Assembly: GCF_003851685.1 (NCBI RefSeq)
Contig: NZ_CP027727.1
Span: forward strand, 5,580,001 to 5,644,000
Reading direction: 5' to 3'
Source of the DNA: Pseudomonas sp. R5-89-07
GTDB lineage: Bacteria; Pseudomonadota; Gammaproteobacteria; Pseudomonadales; Pseudomonadaceae
Length of the DNA stretch: 64,000 nt
Of the stretch, positions 39,699 to 48,773 are shown piece by piece. How positions within the stretch are numbered: the stretch's first letter is position 1; the number at the start of each line of letters is the position of its first letter. Position numbers and translations under genes: made by a program. Below the pieces are notes generated by a model that saw only the letters and a list, made by a program, of their open reading frames with translations, searched no databases and was not told the DNA's origin.

Positions 39699-39785
39699 GT
39701 GGGAGGGGGCTTGCCCCCGATATCGGTGTGTCAGCTAAAGATGAGCTGACTGAACGACCGCTATCGGGGGCAAGCCCCCTCCCAC
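39699..39785. repeat. REP doublet, GTGGGAGGGGGC class
   Basis: 87-bp element between the ilvD terminator and the convergent phosphatase gene. The inner arms (GTCAGCTAAAGATGAGCTGAC) add further pairing. Confidence 0.9.
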
Positions 39786-39807
39786 ATTTTTAACCGCGTT
39801 CAGCCTG

Positions 39808-40866
39808 TTACTGGATTTCATCCGGCTTGACGATCACCCAGTTCTTGTCCGCCGTTACCGGCAAGCCTTCCTTGGCCTGCGCCGCCGCATGCTTGGCCAT
39901 CATGCCGTTGAGCTGGGTCATGTATTTGTCCTTGCGGTTGATCCACAGGTGGATGCCGCCCTTGGCCACGTCCACGTCATGAAACAGCATGTAGCCATCG
40001 CTGGTCGGGGTGTCGCCGCCGACGATCACCGGTTTTTTCCATTCGTCGATGTAGGTGAGGATCGCCGCGTGCTTGCCGGCCATCCAGGTGGCTGGGGTCC
40101 ACAGGTAGGGGGTGAGTTCCAGGCCGAGGTTGGCCTTCTCGTCATATTTGCCGGCGGCGATCTGTTTGCGCGCGGTGGTCAGCTCGCCGGTTTTGCGGTC
40201 CTTGAGCAACGTACTCACGCCGATGACGTTCTCGGGTTTGACGTTGTAGCCGTACTTCGGATCGGCGGCGACCATGCGCACCAGTTCTTCCGAGGCGGCC
40301 GTCATCACATACACCTCGATGCCGTTTTCCATCAACTTGTTGTACAACTCGGCTTGGCCGGTGAAGACTTTTGGTGGCTGCACTTCGGACTGTTTCACCG
40401 TGTCGCCTTCAAAATAGCTGACCGGAACGGGTTTGCCCGAAGCCATCAACTCGTCGACCTGGACCTTGAGCTCCTTGAGGGTGAAACCGGAAAAAACCTG
40501 GGCCACCCACGGGTAACACACCATGTCGTCCACTTCGCAGAGGCGATAGTAGTAGCTGAACAGGCTTTCCTTGTGCTCGGCGGTGTCTTTGAACGGCATC
40601 AGCTTGAGCGAAGGGTCGAGGCTGTCGCGGGTGATCAGGCCCTTGTTTTCCATGTAGGGCAGCAAGGACTCTTCAAGGTCGTAGCGGTAGCTGGTGTTGT
40701 CCATGTCGAACACCGCGAAATTGCCCTTGTTGGCGTTGGCGGCGATCATTTCGTTCAGTTGTTTGGCGGCCGGCGCCGGCCAGTGTTTCAACTCGGTGGC
40801 GGCAAACGCCTGGCTGGCAAGTCCCAGGCACAGAGCGGCGGCAAGCAATTTCGGCGCGAGCTTCAT
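39808..40866 (-). CDS. Phosphorylcholine phosphatase (PchP-like), periplasmic HAD enzyme
   Basis: 352-residue exported HAD phosphatase with a signal peptide (about 1-22, ending QAFA). Motif I is DMDNT (residues 54-58), motif II lies in VMTAASEEL, and motif III/IV is GGDTPTSDG. This set is characteristic of Pseudomonas PchP, which releases phosphate from phosphorylcholine in the periplasm during choline and betaine use. It is divergent from a cystine transporter and is not next to other choline genes, so assignment rests on the motifs. Confidence 0.85.
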   Translation of the reverse strand: MKLAPKLLAAALCLGLASQAFAATELKHWPAPAAKQLNEMIAANANKGNFAVFDMDNTSYRYDLEESLLPYMENKGLITRDSLDPSLKLMPFKDTAEHKESLFSYYYRLCEVDDMVCYPWVAQVFSGFTLKELKVQVDELMASGKPVPVSYFEGDTVKQSEVQPPKVFTGQAELYNKLMENGIEVYVMTAASEELVRMVAADPKYGYNVKPENVIGVSTLLKDRKTGELTTARKQIAAGKYDEKANLGLELTPYLWTPATWMAGKHAAILTYIDEWKKPVIVGGDTPTSDGYMLFHDVDVAKGGIHLWINRKDKYMTQLNGMMAKHAAAQAKEGLPVTADKNWVIVKPDEIQ

Positions 40867-41108
40867 AAGCGTTTACTTCCTGAGTGAAAGACACCGACGC
40901 TAACAAATCTGTGTGACAGTCCCCGCGTTGAGCGCGACCGCCTGCATCCTGATTCCGCCACGACCATACGCCAGAGCGTCAAACCCTTATTCCAAAAACG
41001 ACAGTCGACATTCCATATCGGTATTAAATCATTATATTTCAAGCTGTTAGGCTTCCCGGTTCGCAATCGCAGGCTCACGCGATTGGCTGCCTTCTCAACG
41101 GAGCTTCA

Positions 41109-42500
41109 ATGAATCTTCCACTGATTCTCAACTTACTGGTGTTCGTGGCCCTGTTGCTGGGCCTGGCACAAACAGGCCGTACCCACTGGAGCCTCGCCAA
41201 GAAGGTGCTGTTCGCCCTGGTGCTGGGCGTGGTGTTCGGTGTGGTGCTGCACGCTATCTATGGCGCCGGCCACCCGGTGCTCAAGGCCTCCATCGGCTGG
41301 TTCGACCTGGTCGGCAACGGTTATGTGCAGTTGCTGCAAATGATCGTGATCCCGCTGGTGTTCGCCTCGATCCTCAGTGCCGTGGCGCGCCTGCACAACG
41401 CCTCGTCCCTGGGCAAGATCAGCTTCCTGACCATCGGCACCCTGCTGTTCACCACCGCGATTGCCGCGCTGATCGGTATCGGCCTGACCAACCTGTTCGG
41501 CCTCACCGCCGAAGGCCTGGTCGCCGGCACTCAGGAAATGGCGCGCCTGCAAGTCATCCAGAACGACTACGCAGGCAAGGTCGCCGACCTGAATATCCCG
41601 CAGTTGCTGCTGTCGTTCGTGCCGGCCAACCCGTTCGCCGACCTGGCCCGGGCCAAACCGACGTCGATCATCAGCGTGGTGATTTTTGCTGCGTTCCTGG
41701 GGGTTGCCGCCTTGCAACTGCTCAAGGATGACGTGGAAAAAGGCCAGAAAGTGCTCAACGCCATCGACACCCTGCAAGCCTGGGTGATGCGCCTGGTGCG
41801 CCTGGTCATGAAGCTGACCCCGTACGGCGTACTGGCGCTGATGACCAAGGTGGTCGCCAGCTCCAACCTGCAGGACATCATCAAGCTCGGCAGTTTCGTG
41901 GTGGTGTCGTACCTGGCCCTGGGCCTGATGTTCGTGGTGCACGGCCTGTTGCTGTCGCTGGCCGGGGTCAACCCGCTGCGCTTCTTCCGCAAGGTGTGGC
42001 CGGTGCTGACGTTTGCCTTCACCAGCCGCTCCAGCGCCGCCTCGATCCCCTTGAGCATCGAAGCGCAGACCCGCCGCCTGGGCATCCCGCAGTCCATTGC
42101 CGGTTTTGCCGCTTCGTTTGGTGCGACCATCGGCCAGAACGGCTGTGCCGGGCTCTATCCTGCGATGTTGGCAGTGATGGTTGCGCCGACCGTCGGCATC
42201 AATCCACTGGACCCGCTGTGGATCGCGACGCTGGTGGCGATTGTGACCCTGAGTTCGGCCGGTGTGGCGGGCGTGGGCGGTGGGGCGACGTTCGCCGCAT
42301 TGATCGTGCTCCCGGCCATGGGGCTGCCGGTGTCGCTGGTGGCGCTGCTGATTTCCGTGGAGCCGCTGATTGATATGGGCCGCACGGCGTTGAACGTGAA
42401 TGGTTCGATGACGGCGGGGGCAATTACCAGCCAGATCATGGGGCAGACGGACAAGGCGCTGCTCGATGCCGATGAGCATGCTGAGTTAGCTCAGGTCTGA
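41109..42500 (+). CDS. L-cystine symporter, TcyP/YdjN type
   Basis: 463-residue inner-membrane transporter of the dicarboxylate/amino acid:cation symporter family. Multiple hydrophobic segments begin at residue 4. [18 protein letters not shown] and the [24 protein letters not shown] serine-rich hairpin with [24 protein letters not shown] are typical of the TcyP/YdjN cystine-uptake branch. It stands alone, with GGAG eight bases before the ATG. Substrate is assigned by family similarity. Confidence 0.85.
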   Translation: MNLPLILNLLVFVALLLGLAQTGRTHWSLAKKVLFALVLGVVFGVVLHAIYGAGHPVLKASIGWFDLVGNGYVQLLQMIVIPLVFASILSAVARLHNASSLGKISFLTIGTLLFTTAIAALIGIGLTNLFGLTAEGLVAGTQEMARLQVIQNDYAGKVADLNIPQLLLSFVPANPFADLARAKPTSIISVVIFAAFLGVAALQLLKDDVEKGQKVLNAIDTLQAWVMRLVRLVMKLTPYGVLALMTKVVASSNLQDIIKLGSFVVVSYLALGLMFVVHGLLLSLAGVNPLRFFRKVWPVLTFAFTSRSSAASIPLSIEAQTRRLGIPQSIAGFAASFGATIGQNGCAGLYPAMLAVMVAPTVGINPLDPLWIATLVAIVTLSSAGVAGVGGGATFAALIVLPAMGLPVSLVALLISVEPLIDMGRTALNVNGSMTAGAITSQIMGQTDKALLDADEHAELAQV

Positions 42501-42509
42501 TAGACCGCT

Positions 42510-42596
42510 ATCGGGGGCAAGTCGAATCGTCGAACCGCCCCTCCCACATTTTGATGTGTGAATACATTCAAGTGTGGGAGGGGGCTTGCCCCCGAT
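42510..42596. repeat. REP pair in inside-out arrangement, left copy interrupted
   Basis: The left copy reads ATCGGGGGCAAG then TCGAATCGTCGAACCG then CCCCTCCCAC, so about 16 bases interrupt the hairpin at its loop. The right copy GTGGGAGGGGGCTTGCCCCC is intact. The outer ends face inward, opposite to the common doublets. Located between the convergent cystine transporter and folA. Confidence 0.85.
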
Positions 42597-42600
42597 GCTT

Positions 42601-43113
42601 TTAAGCTTTCTCCCAGACTTCGAAGTTGTAAGCGGGTTTATCGCCTTCGGCCGGGTTCTCCACATTCGACACCAGCTTCCACTGGCTCGCATCGAACTGC
42701 GGAAACCACGCATCCCCTTCCGGGCTCAACGCCACCCGCGTCAGATACAGACGATCCGCATGCTCCAGCCCCTGCGCATACAACTGCGCGCCGCCGATCA
42801 GCATCAGCTCGTCGACGCCCTGCTCCAGCGCCCACGCCTCGGCGCGTTCGACCGCAGCCTCCAATGACGCAAACACTTGCGCACCTTCAAGCACCAAGTC
42901 GGCCTGACGGCTGACCACGATGTTCAGGCGCCCCGGCAACGGTCGGCCCAGGGAATCCCAGGTCTTGCGCCCCATGATGATCGGCTTGCCAAGGGTGGTG
43001 GCCTTGAAATATTTGAAATCCCCCGGCAAGTGCCAGGGCATGCTGTTGTCGACGCCGATCACACGGTTTTCACCGAGGGCTGCGATCAGGCTTAAAGGGA
43101 GAGTCTTTTTCAT
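42601..43113 (-). CDS. folA: Dihydrofolate reductase
   Basis: 170-residue NADPH-dependent enzyme producing tetrahydrofolate. LIAALGENRVIGVDNSMPWHLPGDFKYFKATT supplies the substrate loop with the active-site Asp, PIIMGRKTWDSLGRPLPGR the cofactor motif, and MLIGGAQLYAQ the second nucleotide segment. Slightly longer than the E. coli enzyme at the C-terminus. It is divergent from the DUF2868 gene. Confidence 0.96.
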   Translation of the reverse strand: MKKTLPLSLIAALGENRVIGVDNSMPWHLPGDFKYFKATTLGKPIIMGRKTWDSLGRPLPGRLNIVVSRQADLVLEGAQVFASLEAAVERAEAWALEQGVDELMLIGGAQLYAQGLEHADRLYLTRVALSPEGDAWFPQFDASQWKLVSNVENPAEGDKPAYNFEVWEKA

Positions 43114-43182
43114 GGCGACGAGAATACCAGAGCTGCGAGTCAGCGGTTATGCTCCAACCTCACGAACACAACAGGATGGCGC

Positions 43183-44562
43183 GTGACTGCACTGAACCCG
43201 CTGCACACACTTTGGCTGACCGAAACCGTGCGCCTGCGCGAAGAACACGCCGGCCCCCTGGAAGACCTCGAAGCCAACCGCCTGGCCCGTGCGGCCGGTG
43301 GCGACCTGCCAACGCGCATCGCACAGCGTGCCCTGCACCTGGCCGAACGCGATGGCCTGACCGGCGCCCTCAGTCGCTGGCTGCAAGGCGCGCGCCTGGC
43401 TGTGGTGCTGCTGGCGATCGTCGCGGTGGTCAGCGGCGCCGGCCTGGCGTTTGCCGCGCTGGGCAATGGCCTGACGCCGGTGAATGTGTTCTGGGCCCTG
43501 GGCAGTTTGCTCGGCCTGAACCTGATCCTGCTGCTCAGTTGGGCCCTGGGCCTGCTGTTTGCCGGCGAACACAGTGCCAGCCTCGGTCGCCTGTGGCTGT
43601 GGCTCAGCGAAAAACTCGCGCGCGATGCCAAGGCCGCGCAGCTGGCACCGGCCCTGCTGCTGTTGCTGCAGCGCCAGAAACTCAACCGCTGGGCCGTCGG
43701 TGTGCTGGTAAACAGCCTGTGGTTGCTGGCGTTGTTCAGCGCCCTGCTGGTTCTGCTGATGCTGCTCGCCACCCGGCGTTACGGCTTTGTGTGGGAAACC
43801 ACCATCCTCGGTGCGGACACCTTCATCGCCGTCACCCAGGCCCTCGGCACCCTGCCCGCCCTGCTCGGCTTCAGTGTACCGACGGTGGAGATGATCCGCG
43901 CCAGTGGCGATTCCGCGCTGAATATCGAAAGCGCCCGCCAGGCCTGGGCCGCGTGGCTGATGGGGGTGTTGCTGGTGTACGGCCTGCTGCCGCGGCTGAT
44001 ATTCGCGCTGCTGTGCCTGTGGCGCTGGAAACGCGGGCGCGCGGCCTTGCGCCTGGACCTCAACCTGCCCGGCTACGCCCAGTTGCGCGAGCGCCTGATG
44101 CCGAGCAGCGAACGGCTGGGGGTCAACGATGCGGCGCCGGAACAATTGCACCAGGTGGCGGGCGGCGTCAGTGAACTGCAAAGCGACGGCGCACTGCTGG
44201 TGGCCATCGAACTGGACGACCAACGCCCCTGGCCGCCCAAACTGCCCGGCACGGTCAAGGATGCCGGCATCCTCGACAGCCGGGAGTCGCGCCACAAACT
44301 GCTGGAGCAGCTCACACGCTTCCCGCCTGCACGCCTGGCCATTGCCTGCGACCCGCGTCGCTCGCCCGACCGTGGCAGCCTGGCGCTGATCGCCGAGCTG
44401 GCGCGCAGTGCGGCGGCGACGCGGGTATGGCTGCTGCAAGCGCCGCCCGGCCAGGCGCTGGACGCCGAACGCCTGGGCGACTGGCACAGCGCGCTGCAGC
44501 AGCTTGAGCTGCCCTTCGCCGACTGTGCGCCGTTGAACTGGCTGGAGAGCGGTCATGACTAA
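43183..44562 (+). CDS. DUF2868 membrane protein
   Basis: 459-residue protein starting at GTG, with AGGA upstream. An N-terminal soluble stretch precedes membrane pairs at about residues 70-95 and 103-125, with further helices at about 168-195 and 245-275. A soluble C-terminal half (about 290-459) includes the ELDDQRPWPP segment. The family function is unknown. It overlaps the following DUF3482 GTPase gene by eight bases, an arrangement implying that membrane protein and GTPase work together. Confidence 0.85.
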   Translation: MTALNPLHTLWLTETVRLREEHAGPLEDLEANRLARAAGGDLPTRIAQRALHLAERDGLTGALSRWLQGARLAVVLLAIVAVVSGAGLAFAALGNGLTPVNVFWALGSLLGLNLILLLSWALGLLFAGEHSASLGRLWLWLSEKLARDAKAAQLAPALLLLLQRQKLNRWAVGVLVNSLWLLALFSALLVLLMLLATRRYGFVWETTILGADTFIAVTQALGTLPALLGFSVPTVEMIRASGDSALNIESARQAWAAWLMGVLLVYGLLPRLIFALLCLWRWKRGRAALRLDLNLPGYAQLRERLMPSSERLGVNDAAPEQLHQVAGGVSELQSDGALLVAIELDDQRPWPPKLPGTVKDAGILDSRESRHKLLEQLTRFPPARLAIACDPRRSPDRGSLALIAELARSAAATRVWLLQAPPGQALDAERLGDWHSALQQLELPFADCAPLNWLESGHD

Positions 44563-45922
44563 ACCCCTCAAGCTCGCCGTGGTCGGCCATACCAATGTGG
44601 GCAAGACCTCATTGCTGCGCACCCTGACCCGCGATGTCGGTTTTGGCGAAGTGTCCCATCGCCCCAGCACCACGCGGCATGTGGAAGGGGCGCGCCTATC
44701 GGTGGACGGCGAAGCCTTGCTGGAGCTGTACGACACCCCCGGCCTGGAAGATGCCATCGCCCTGCTCGATTACCTGGAACGCCTGGACCGCCCCGGCGAA
44801 CGCCTGGATGGCCCGGCACGCCTGACGCGCTTTCTGGAAGGCAGCGAGGCGCGTCAACGCTTCGAACAGGAAGCCAAGGTGCTGCGCCAACTGCTGGCCT
44901 CGGATGCCGGCCTGTACGTGATCGATGCCCGCGAGCCGGTGCTGGCCAAGTACCGCGACGAGCTGCAAGTGCTGGCCAGCTGCGGCAAGCCCTTGCTGCC
45001 GGTGCTCAATTTCGTCAGCAGCAACGACCACCGCGAACCCGACTGGCGCGAGGCCCTGGCTCGCCTTGGCCTGCATGCGCTGGTGCGTTTTGACAGCGTG
45101 GCGCCGCCGGAAGATGGCGAGCGTCGGCTGTATGAAAGCCTGGCCCTGTTGCTGGAAAACGCGCGGCCGCAGCTGGAGCGGCTGATCCTCGATCAGCAAG
45201 CCCAACGCCAGGCCCGCCAGCAGAGCGCTGCGCGTTTGATCGCCGAATTGTTGATCGACTGTGCCGCGTGCCGACGCAGCGTGGTGACCGAGGATGAGCC
45301 ACAGGCCGTCAGCGACTTGCGCAAGGCCGTGCGCCAGCGCGAACAAAAGTGCGTGGAAGCCCTGCTCAAGCTGTTCGGCTTCCGACCCCAGGACGCCGCC
45401 GCCAGCGACTTGCCGCTGCTGGACGGGCGCTGGGGTGACGACCTGTTCAATCCTGAAACCCTCAAGCAACTTGGCGTGCGCGTGGGTGGCGGGATTGCCG
45501 CGGGCGCGGCGGCCGGGGCCGGTGTCGACCTGCTGGTGGGCGGTTTAACCCTGGGCGCTGCCGCGCTGGCCGGCGCGATTGCCGGCGGCGCCCTGCAAAC
45601 CGCGCGCAGCTATGGCAGCCGCCTGATGGGCAAGATCAAGGGCCAGCGCGAACTGACCGTGGACGACAGCGTGCTGCGCCTGCTCGCCCTGCGCCAACGT
45701 CAGTTGCTCAAAGCCTTGAACCTGCGCGGGCACGCGGCGATGCACAGCATCAAGGTCGACACGCCCCAGGATAAAACCTGGCGCGAAGGCAAGCTGCCAG
45801 ACGCGCTGAACAAGGCCCGCGCCTACCCGCAATGGTCGTCCCTCAACCCGCACCCCAAGTTGAGCCAGGCCGAGCGCCAGGAGCAAGTCGAGGCGCTGGC
45901 TCAACGGCTGGACGACGCCTGA
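44555..45922 (+). CDS. DUF3482 GTPase (Era/TrmE-like G domain with hydrophobic C-terminal region)
   Basis: 455-residue P-loop GTPase. G1 is GHTNVGKTS (residues 9-17), the G3 region is LYDTPGLEDA, and the DARE/LNFVSS segments suit the following G motifs. The middle is helical; residues 305-345 form a glycine- and alanine-rich hydrophobic stretch (GIAAGAAAGAGVDLLVGG) that could insert into a membrane. It is translationally coupled to the DUF2868 gene. Its 3' end overlaps the end of the convergent HD oxygenase gene by 22 bp. The process served is unknown. Confidence 0.85.
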   Translation: MTKPLKLAVVGHTNVGKTSLLRTLTRDVGFGEVSHRPSTTRHVEGARLSVDGEALLELYDTPGLEDAIALLDYLERLDRPGERLDGPARLTRFLEGSEARQRFEQEAKVLRQLLASDAGLYVIDAREPVLAKYRDELQVLASCGKPLLPVLNFVSSNDHREPDWREALARLGLHALVRFDSVAPPEDGERRLYESLALLLENARPQLERLILDQQAQRQARQQSAARLIAELLIDCAACRRSVVTEDEPQAVSDLRKAVRQREQKCVEALLKLFGFRPQDAAASDLPLLDGRWGDDLFNPETLKQLGVRVGGGIAAGAAAGAGVDLLVGGLTLGAAALAGAIAGGALQTARSYGSRLMGKIKGQRELTVDDSVLRLLALRQRQLLKALNLRGHAAMHSIKVDTPQDKTWREGKLPDALNKARAYPQWSSLNPHPKLSQAERQEQVEALAQRLDDA

Positions 45923-46473
45923 TCGGCCAGTAGCTGCAGGGCCTTGGCCTTGAGTATTTCAAGGTCGAGCAACGAGACGTGCAGGTCTTTGGCTTGCTCA
46001 TCCCAGTGACGCAGGCGCAGGCTGATGTCACAAAGCGGATGCTGCTCGAAGGCCTGCGCTTCCTGCGCGCTCATCACGCCCCCCTGGTACTCCAACGTAC
46101 GCCGGCTGGCCTCGCTCAACCGGGCGAAATAGTCCGGCTGGGCGAAGGTGAGGTAACGCTTGGCCTGCACGTGGTACTCCACCAACGTCGCCATGCGTTC
46201 GCCAAAGCCCGCACGACGCAGGTAATCGGCGCCCAGCCGCTCGTGACTGACCACGCCATAACCGCCCATGTTCGCTTCGCCCTGGCCACACAGGTGGCCG
46301 ATATCGTGGAAAAACGCCGCCAGCACCACTTCATCGTCAAAGCCTTCGGCCATCGCCTGCTGTGCGGCCTGGGACATGTGCTCGACCTGCGACACCGGCT
46401 CGCCGATGTAATCTGCCGTGCCATGCCGCTCGTACAGGCCGAACACTTCGGCAATCACGCGCTCGCGACTCAT
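45901..46473 (-). CDS. PhnZ-like HD-domain mixed-valent diiron oxygenase (phosphonate degradation)
   Basis: 190-residue HD-domain protein of the phosphonate-degradation-associated family. All iron ligands known for PhnZ are in place: H32, H56-D57, H77, H101 and D158, with the substrate-gating Y22 and E25 in DYIGEP. PhnZ cleaves the C-P bond of (R)-1-hydroxy-2-aminoethylphosphonate with O2 to give glycine and phosphate. Its ATG overlaps the stop of the FAD oxidoreductase gene. No PhnY hydroxylase, which normally makes the hydroxylated substrate, is nearby. Residue correspondence is from memory of the family. Confidence 0.88.
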   Translation of the reverse strand: MSRERVIAEVFGLYERHGTADYIGEPVSQVEHMSQAAQQAMAEGFDDEVVLAAFFHDIGHLCGQGEANMGGYGVVSHERLGADYLRRAGFGERMATLVEYHVQAKRYLTFAQPDYFARLSEASRRTLEYQGGVMSAQEAQAFEQHPLCDISLRLRHWDEQAKDLHVSLLDLEILKAKALQLLADQASSSR

Positions 46474-47606
46474 GACGCCGGCCCCCACAATGCCGTGATG
46501 TTTCGCTCGGCCATCGCCGGCCCCACGCTCATGCCTACACCAGTGTGCATCAGCGCAATGCTCATCCCCGCAGCCACCTGCACAAACGAAAACGGCCCGG
46601 GCCCACGCGAGCCATACACGCCCTGCCAACGCTCCACCACCTGGATCGGGCAGCCCAGGGTCTGCTCGGCCAGGTGTATCAGCCAGTCGTCGACCTGCTC
46701 GGCATTGAATGGCGAAGCATCGCTGCCGTAGTCGTGGGAGTCGCCGATGATCAAGTCGCCGTGGGGCGTGGGGCTGATCAGCAGGTGAATACCGTGGGCA
46801 TGCAGGTGTGGTGCTTCGCGCAGGATCTGCGCCTGTACCGGTGCGGCTTGCGGCAGGTCGGCAAACGCGCCGTAATGCACGCAACTCAGGCCCGTCAGCA
46901 AGGCGTGCTGCAGGTTCAGCGCCCGCGCGGGCCGCGCACGCAGCATTTGCAGGCGGCAGATCTGCGGGTTGAGCGGGGCGATGGATTCGGCCAGCAGGGT
47001 TTGGTAGTCGTGCCCGGAGCAGACGAGGATCTGCTCAGCGCGAAAGCTGCCCGCCGTGCTGTGCAAGCGGCCTGGTTCGACGTCGCGCACCAGGGTGGAA
47101 AAATGAAACTCCACGCCCAGTTCCTGGGCCAGGTAGTTGATCAGCGCCGGGATCGCTTCTCGCGAATACAGTTGCTGGTCGTCCTTGCCATGCAGCGCGG
47201 CACGGTGATGGCGGAACTGGCCGCCGTACAGGTCGTTCAACGCCGCGCCTTGCAGCAGCTCGACGTTGTAGCCGTGCTCACGGGCACGCCCGGCGCAGAA
47301 GGCTTCGAGCAGGTGCTCTTCGGCTTCGGTGCGCGCGAACAGGTAGGAGCCATTGCGCTTGAGCTCAAGGCCGGCGACCTGCGCCCAGTGCGCCCAGATA
47401 TCGCGGCTTTGCCGTGCCAGGTCGAGCATCGGCCCCGGCGGCTGACCGGTGACCAGCGCCTGGCCGAAGTTGCGCACCGAGGCGCCCAGCGGGGTGGCGC
47501 TGCGCTCGAAGACCTTGACCTTCAGTCCGCGCCTGGCGGCGGCGTAGGCGTGGGAGAGGCCGAGGATGCCCGCGCCGATGATCAGCAGATCGGTGTGGTG
47601 TGTCAT
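46470..47606 (-). CDS. FAD-dependent oxidoreductase, aminophosphonate-associated (TIGR03364-like)
   Basis: 378-residue DAO-fold flavoenzyme. The dinucleotide-binding motif LLIIGAGILGLSHAYAAARRG is at its N-terminus, and a FAD-contact motif GVYGSRGPGPF with TGVGMSVGPAMAE at the C-terminus. The family occurs with phosphonate genes and has been proposed to oxidatively deaminate an aminophosphonate. The ATG at 47606 replaces a longer frame whose extra codons run into a REP element. It is coupled to the HD oxygenase gene and follows the transporter. Confidence 0.85.
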   Translation of the reverse strand: MTHHTDLLIIGAGILGLSHAYAAARRGLKVKVFERSATPLGASVRNFGQALVTGQPPGPMLDLARQSRDIWAHWAQVAGLELKRNGSYLFARTEAEEHLLEAFCAGRAREHGYNVELLQGAALNDLYGGQFRHHRAALHGKDDQQLYSREAIPALINYLAQELGVEFHFSTLVRDVEPGRLHSTAGSFRAEQILVCSGHDYQTLLAESIAPLNPQICRLQMLRARPARALNLQHALLTGLSCVHYGAFADLPQAAPVQAQILREAPHLHAHGIHLLISPTPHGDLIIGDSHDYGSDASPFNAEQVDDWLIHLAEQTLGCPIQVVERWQGVYGSRGPGPFSFVQVAAGMSIALMHTGVGMSVGPAMAERNITALWGPAS

Positions 47607-47634
47607 TTGGTGATGTCCTGTTTTCGAGACCGCT

Positions 47635-47704
47635 ATCGGGGGCAAGCCTCCTCCCACATTTGACTGTGTTCGCTATCAAATTGTGGGAGGGGCTTGCCCC
47701 CGAT
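47635..47704. repeat. REP pair, inside-out arrangement
   Basis: ATCGGGGGCAAGCCTCCTCCCAC and, about 28 bp later, GTGGGAGGGGCTTGCCCCCGAT (written in two halves of the same class). Both copies carry small changes. It lies between the binding-protein gene and the FAD oxidoreductase gene, inside the aminophosphonate cluster. Confidence 0.8.
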
Positions 47705-47730
47705 AAGGCCATCAGCCCTAACGGAAAAGC

Positions 47731-48753
47731 CTACTGACCCGCCACCTTCTCCGACTTGCCGTCATAGCGCTTGCGCCATTCAGTCAGGATGCTGTCGCGG
47801 TTCTTCGACGCCCAGGCAAAGTCATTCTTGATCAGCCGCTGCTCATAATCGGCGGGTAACTCGGTCTGCGGCTTGGCAATCCCTGGCTGGGCCAGCACCG
47901 CGAAGTTGTCCTTGTACAGTTCCATCGCCGCCGGGCTGGCGGAAAAGTCTGCGAGTTTTCTGGCGGCATCGGCGTGGCTTGTGCCCTTGATCACCGCCGT
48001 GGCTTCGATGTCCCAGCCCAGGCCTTCCTTCGGCAAGATGATGTCCAGCGGAGCCCCCTGACGCTTCAACTGCACGGCTGGGTATTCAAACGAAATACCA
48101 ATCGGAAACTCCCCGGACGCCGCCAGCTTGCACGGCTTGGAGCCGGAGTGAACGTACTGCCCGATGTTCTGGTGCAGGTCGTCCATGTACCGCCAGCCTT
48201 GTTTCTCGCCGAAGGTTTGCAACCAGGCGCTCACGTCCAGAAAGCCGGTGCCCGAGGACGCCGGGTTGGGCATGACGATCTTGCCTTTGTATTCAGGCTT
48301 GGTCAGGTCCTGCCAACTCACCGGCTTGCTCAGGCCCTGTTTCTCGGCTTCGACGGTGTTGAAGCAAATGGTCGCGGCCCACACGTCCATGCCGACCCAG
48401 GCCGGTGGGTTGGCGGCGTCGCGGTAGTTCTTGCCGATCTTGTCCAGGTCTTTCGGGGCATAGCTGTCGAGCATGCCTTGTTGATCGAGAATCGCCAAGC
48501 TGGAGGCGGCCAGGCCCCACACCACATCGGCCTGCGGGCGGTCTTTTTCGGCCAGCAGCTTGGCGGTGATGATGCCGGTGGAATCGCGCACCCACTTGAT
48601 CTCGACGTCCGGGTTGGCCTGCTCGAAGGCCTTTTTGTAGGTTTTCAATTGCTCGGCTTCAAGGGCCGTGTACACAGTCAGTTCGGTTTTGGCGAACGCA
48701 TTCAGGCTGAATGCAGTGAGTACGGCAGCGACCAGCGCCAGTGGCTTGAACAT
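47731..48753 (-). CDS. 2-aminoethylphosphonate ABC transporter, substrate-binding protein (PhnS2-like)
   Basis: 340-residue periplasmic binding protein of the iron/spermidine/AEP type. A signal peptide (about 1-22, ending NAFA) precedes the mature start KTELTVYTALEAEQ. AASGEFPIGISFEYPAVQLKRQG is typical of the AEP-associated branch. The ATG at 48753 is chosen because it begins the signal peptide. It follows the permease by 20 bp. Substrate is assigned from family and from the adjacent catabolic genes. Confidence 0.85.
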   Translation of the reverse strand: MFKPLALVAAVLTAFSLNAFAKTELTVYTALEAEQLKTYKKAFEQANPDVEIKWVRDSTGIITAKLLAEKDRPQADVVWGLAASSLAILDQQGMLDSYAPKDLDKIGKNYRDAANPPAWVGMDVWAATICFNTVEAEKQGLSKPVSWQDLTKPEYKGKIVMPNPASSGTGFLDVSAWLQTFGEKQGWRYMDDLHQNIGQYVHSGSKPCKLAASGEFPIGISFEYPAVQLKRQGAPLDIILPKEGLGWDIEATAVIKGTSHADAARKLADFSASPAAMELYKDNFAVLAQPGIAKPQTELPADYEQRLIKNDFAWASKNRDSILTEWRKRYDGKSEKVAGQ

Positions 48754-48773
48754 CGAATACCTCCTTTGAAGAG

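Noticed and set aside
46474..46884. N-terminal extension of the HD oxygenase to 327 residues
   Set aside because: The extension lies antisense-like within the FAD oxidoreductase gene and is Arg/Pro/Ala-rich without homology; the ATG at 46473 gives the PhnZ length and ligand spacing.
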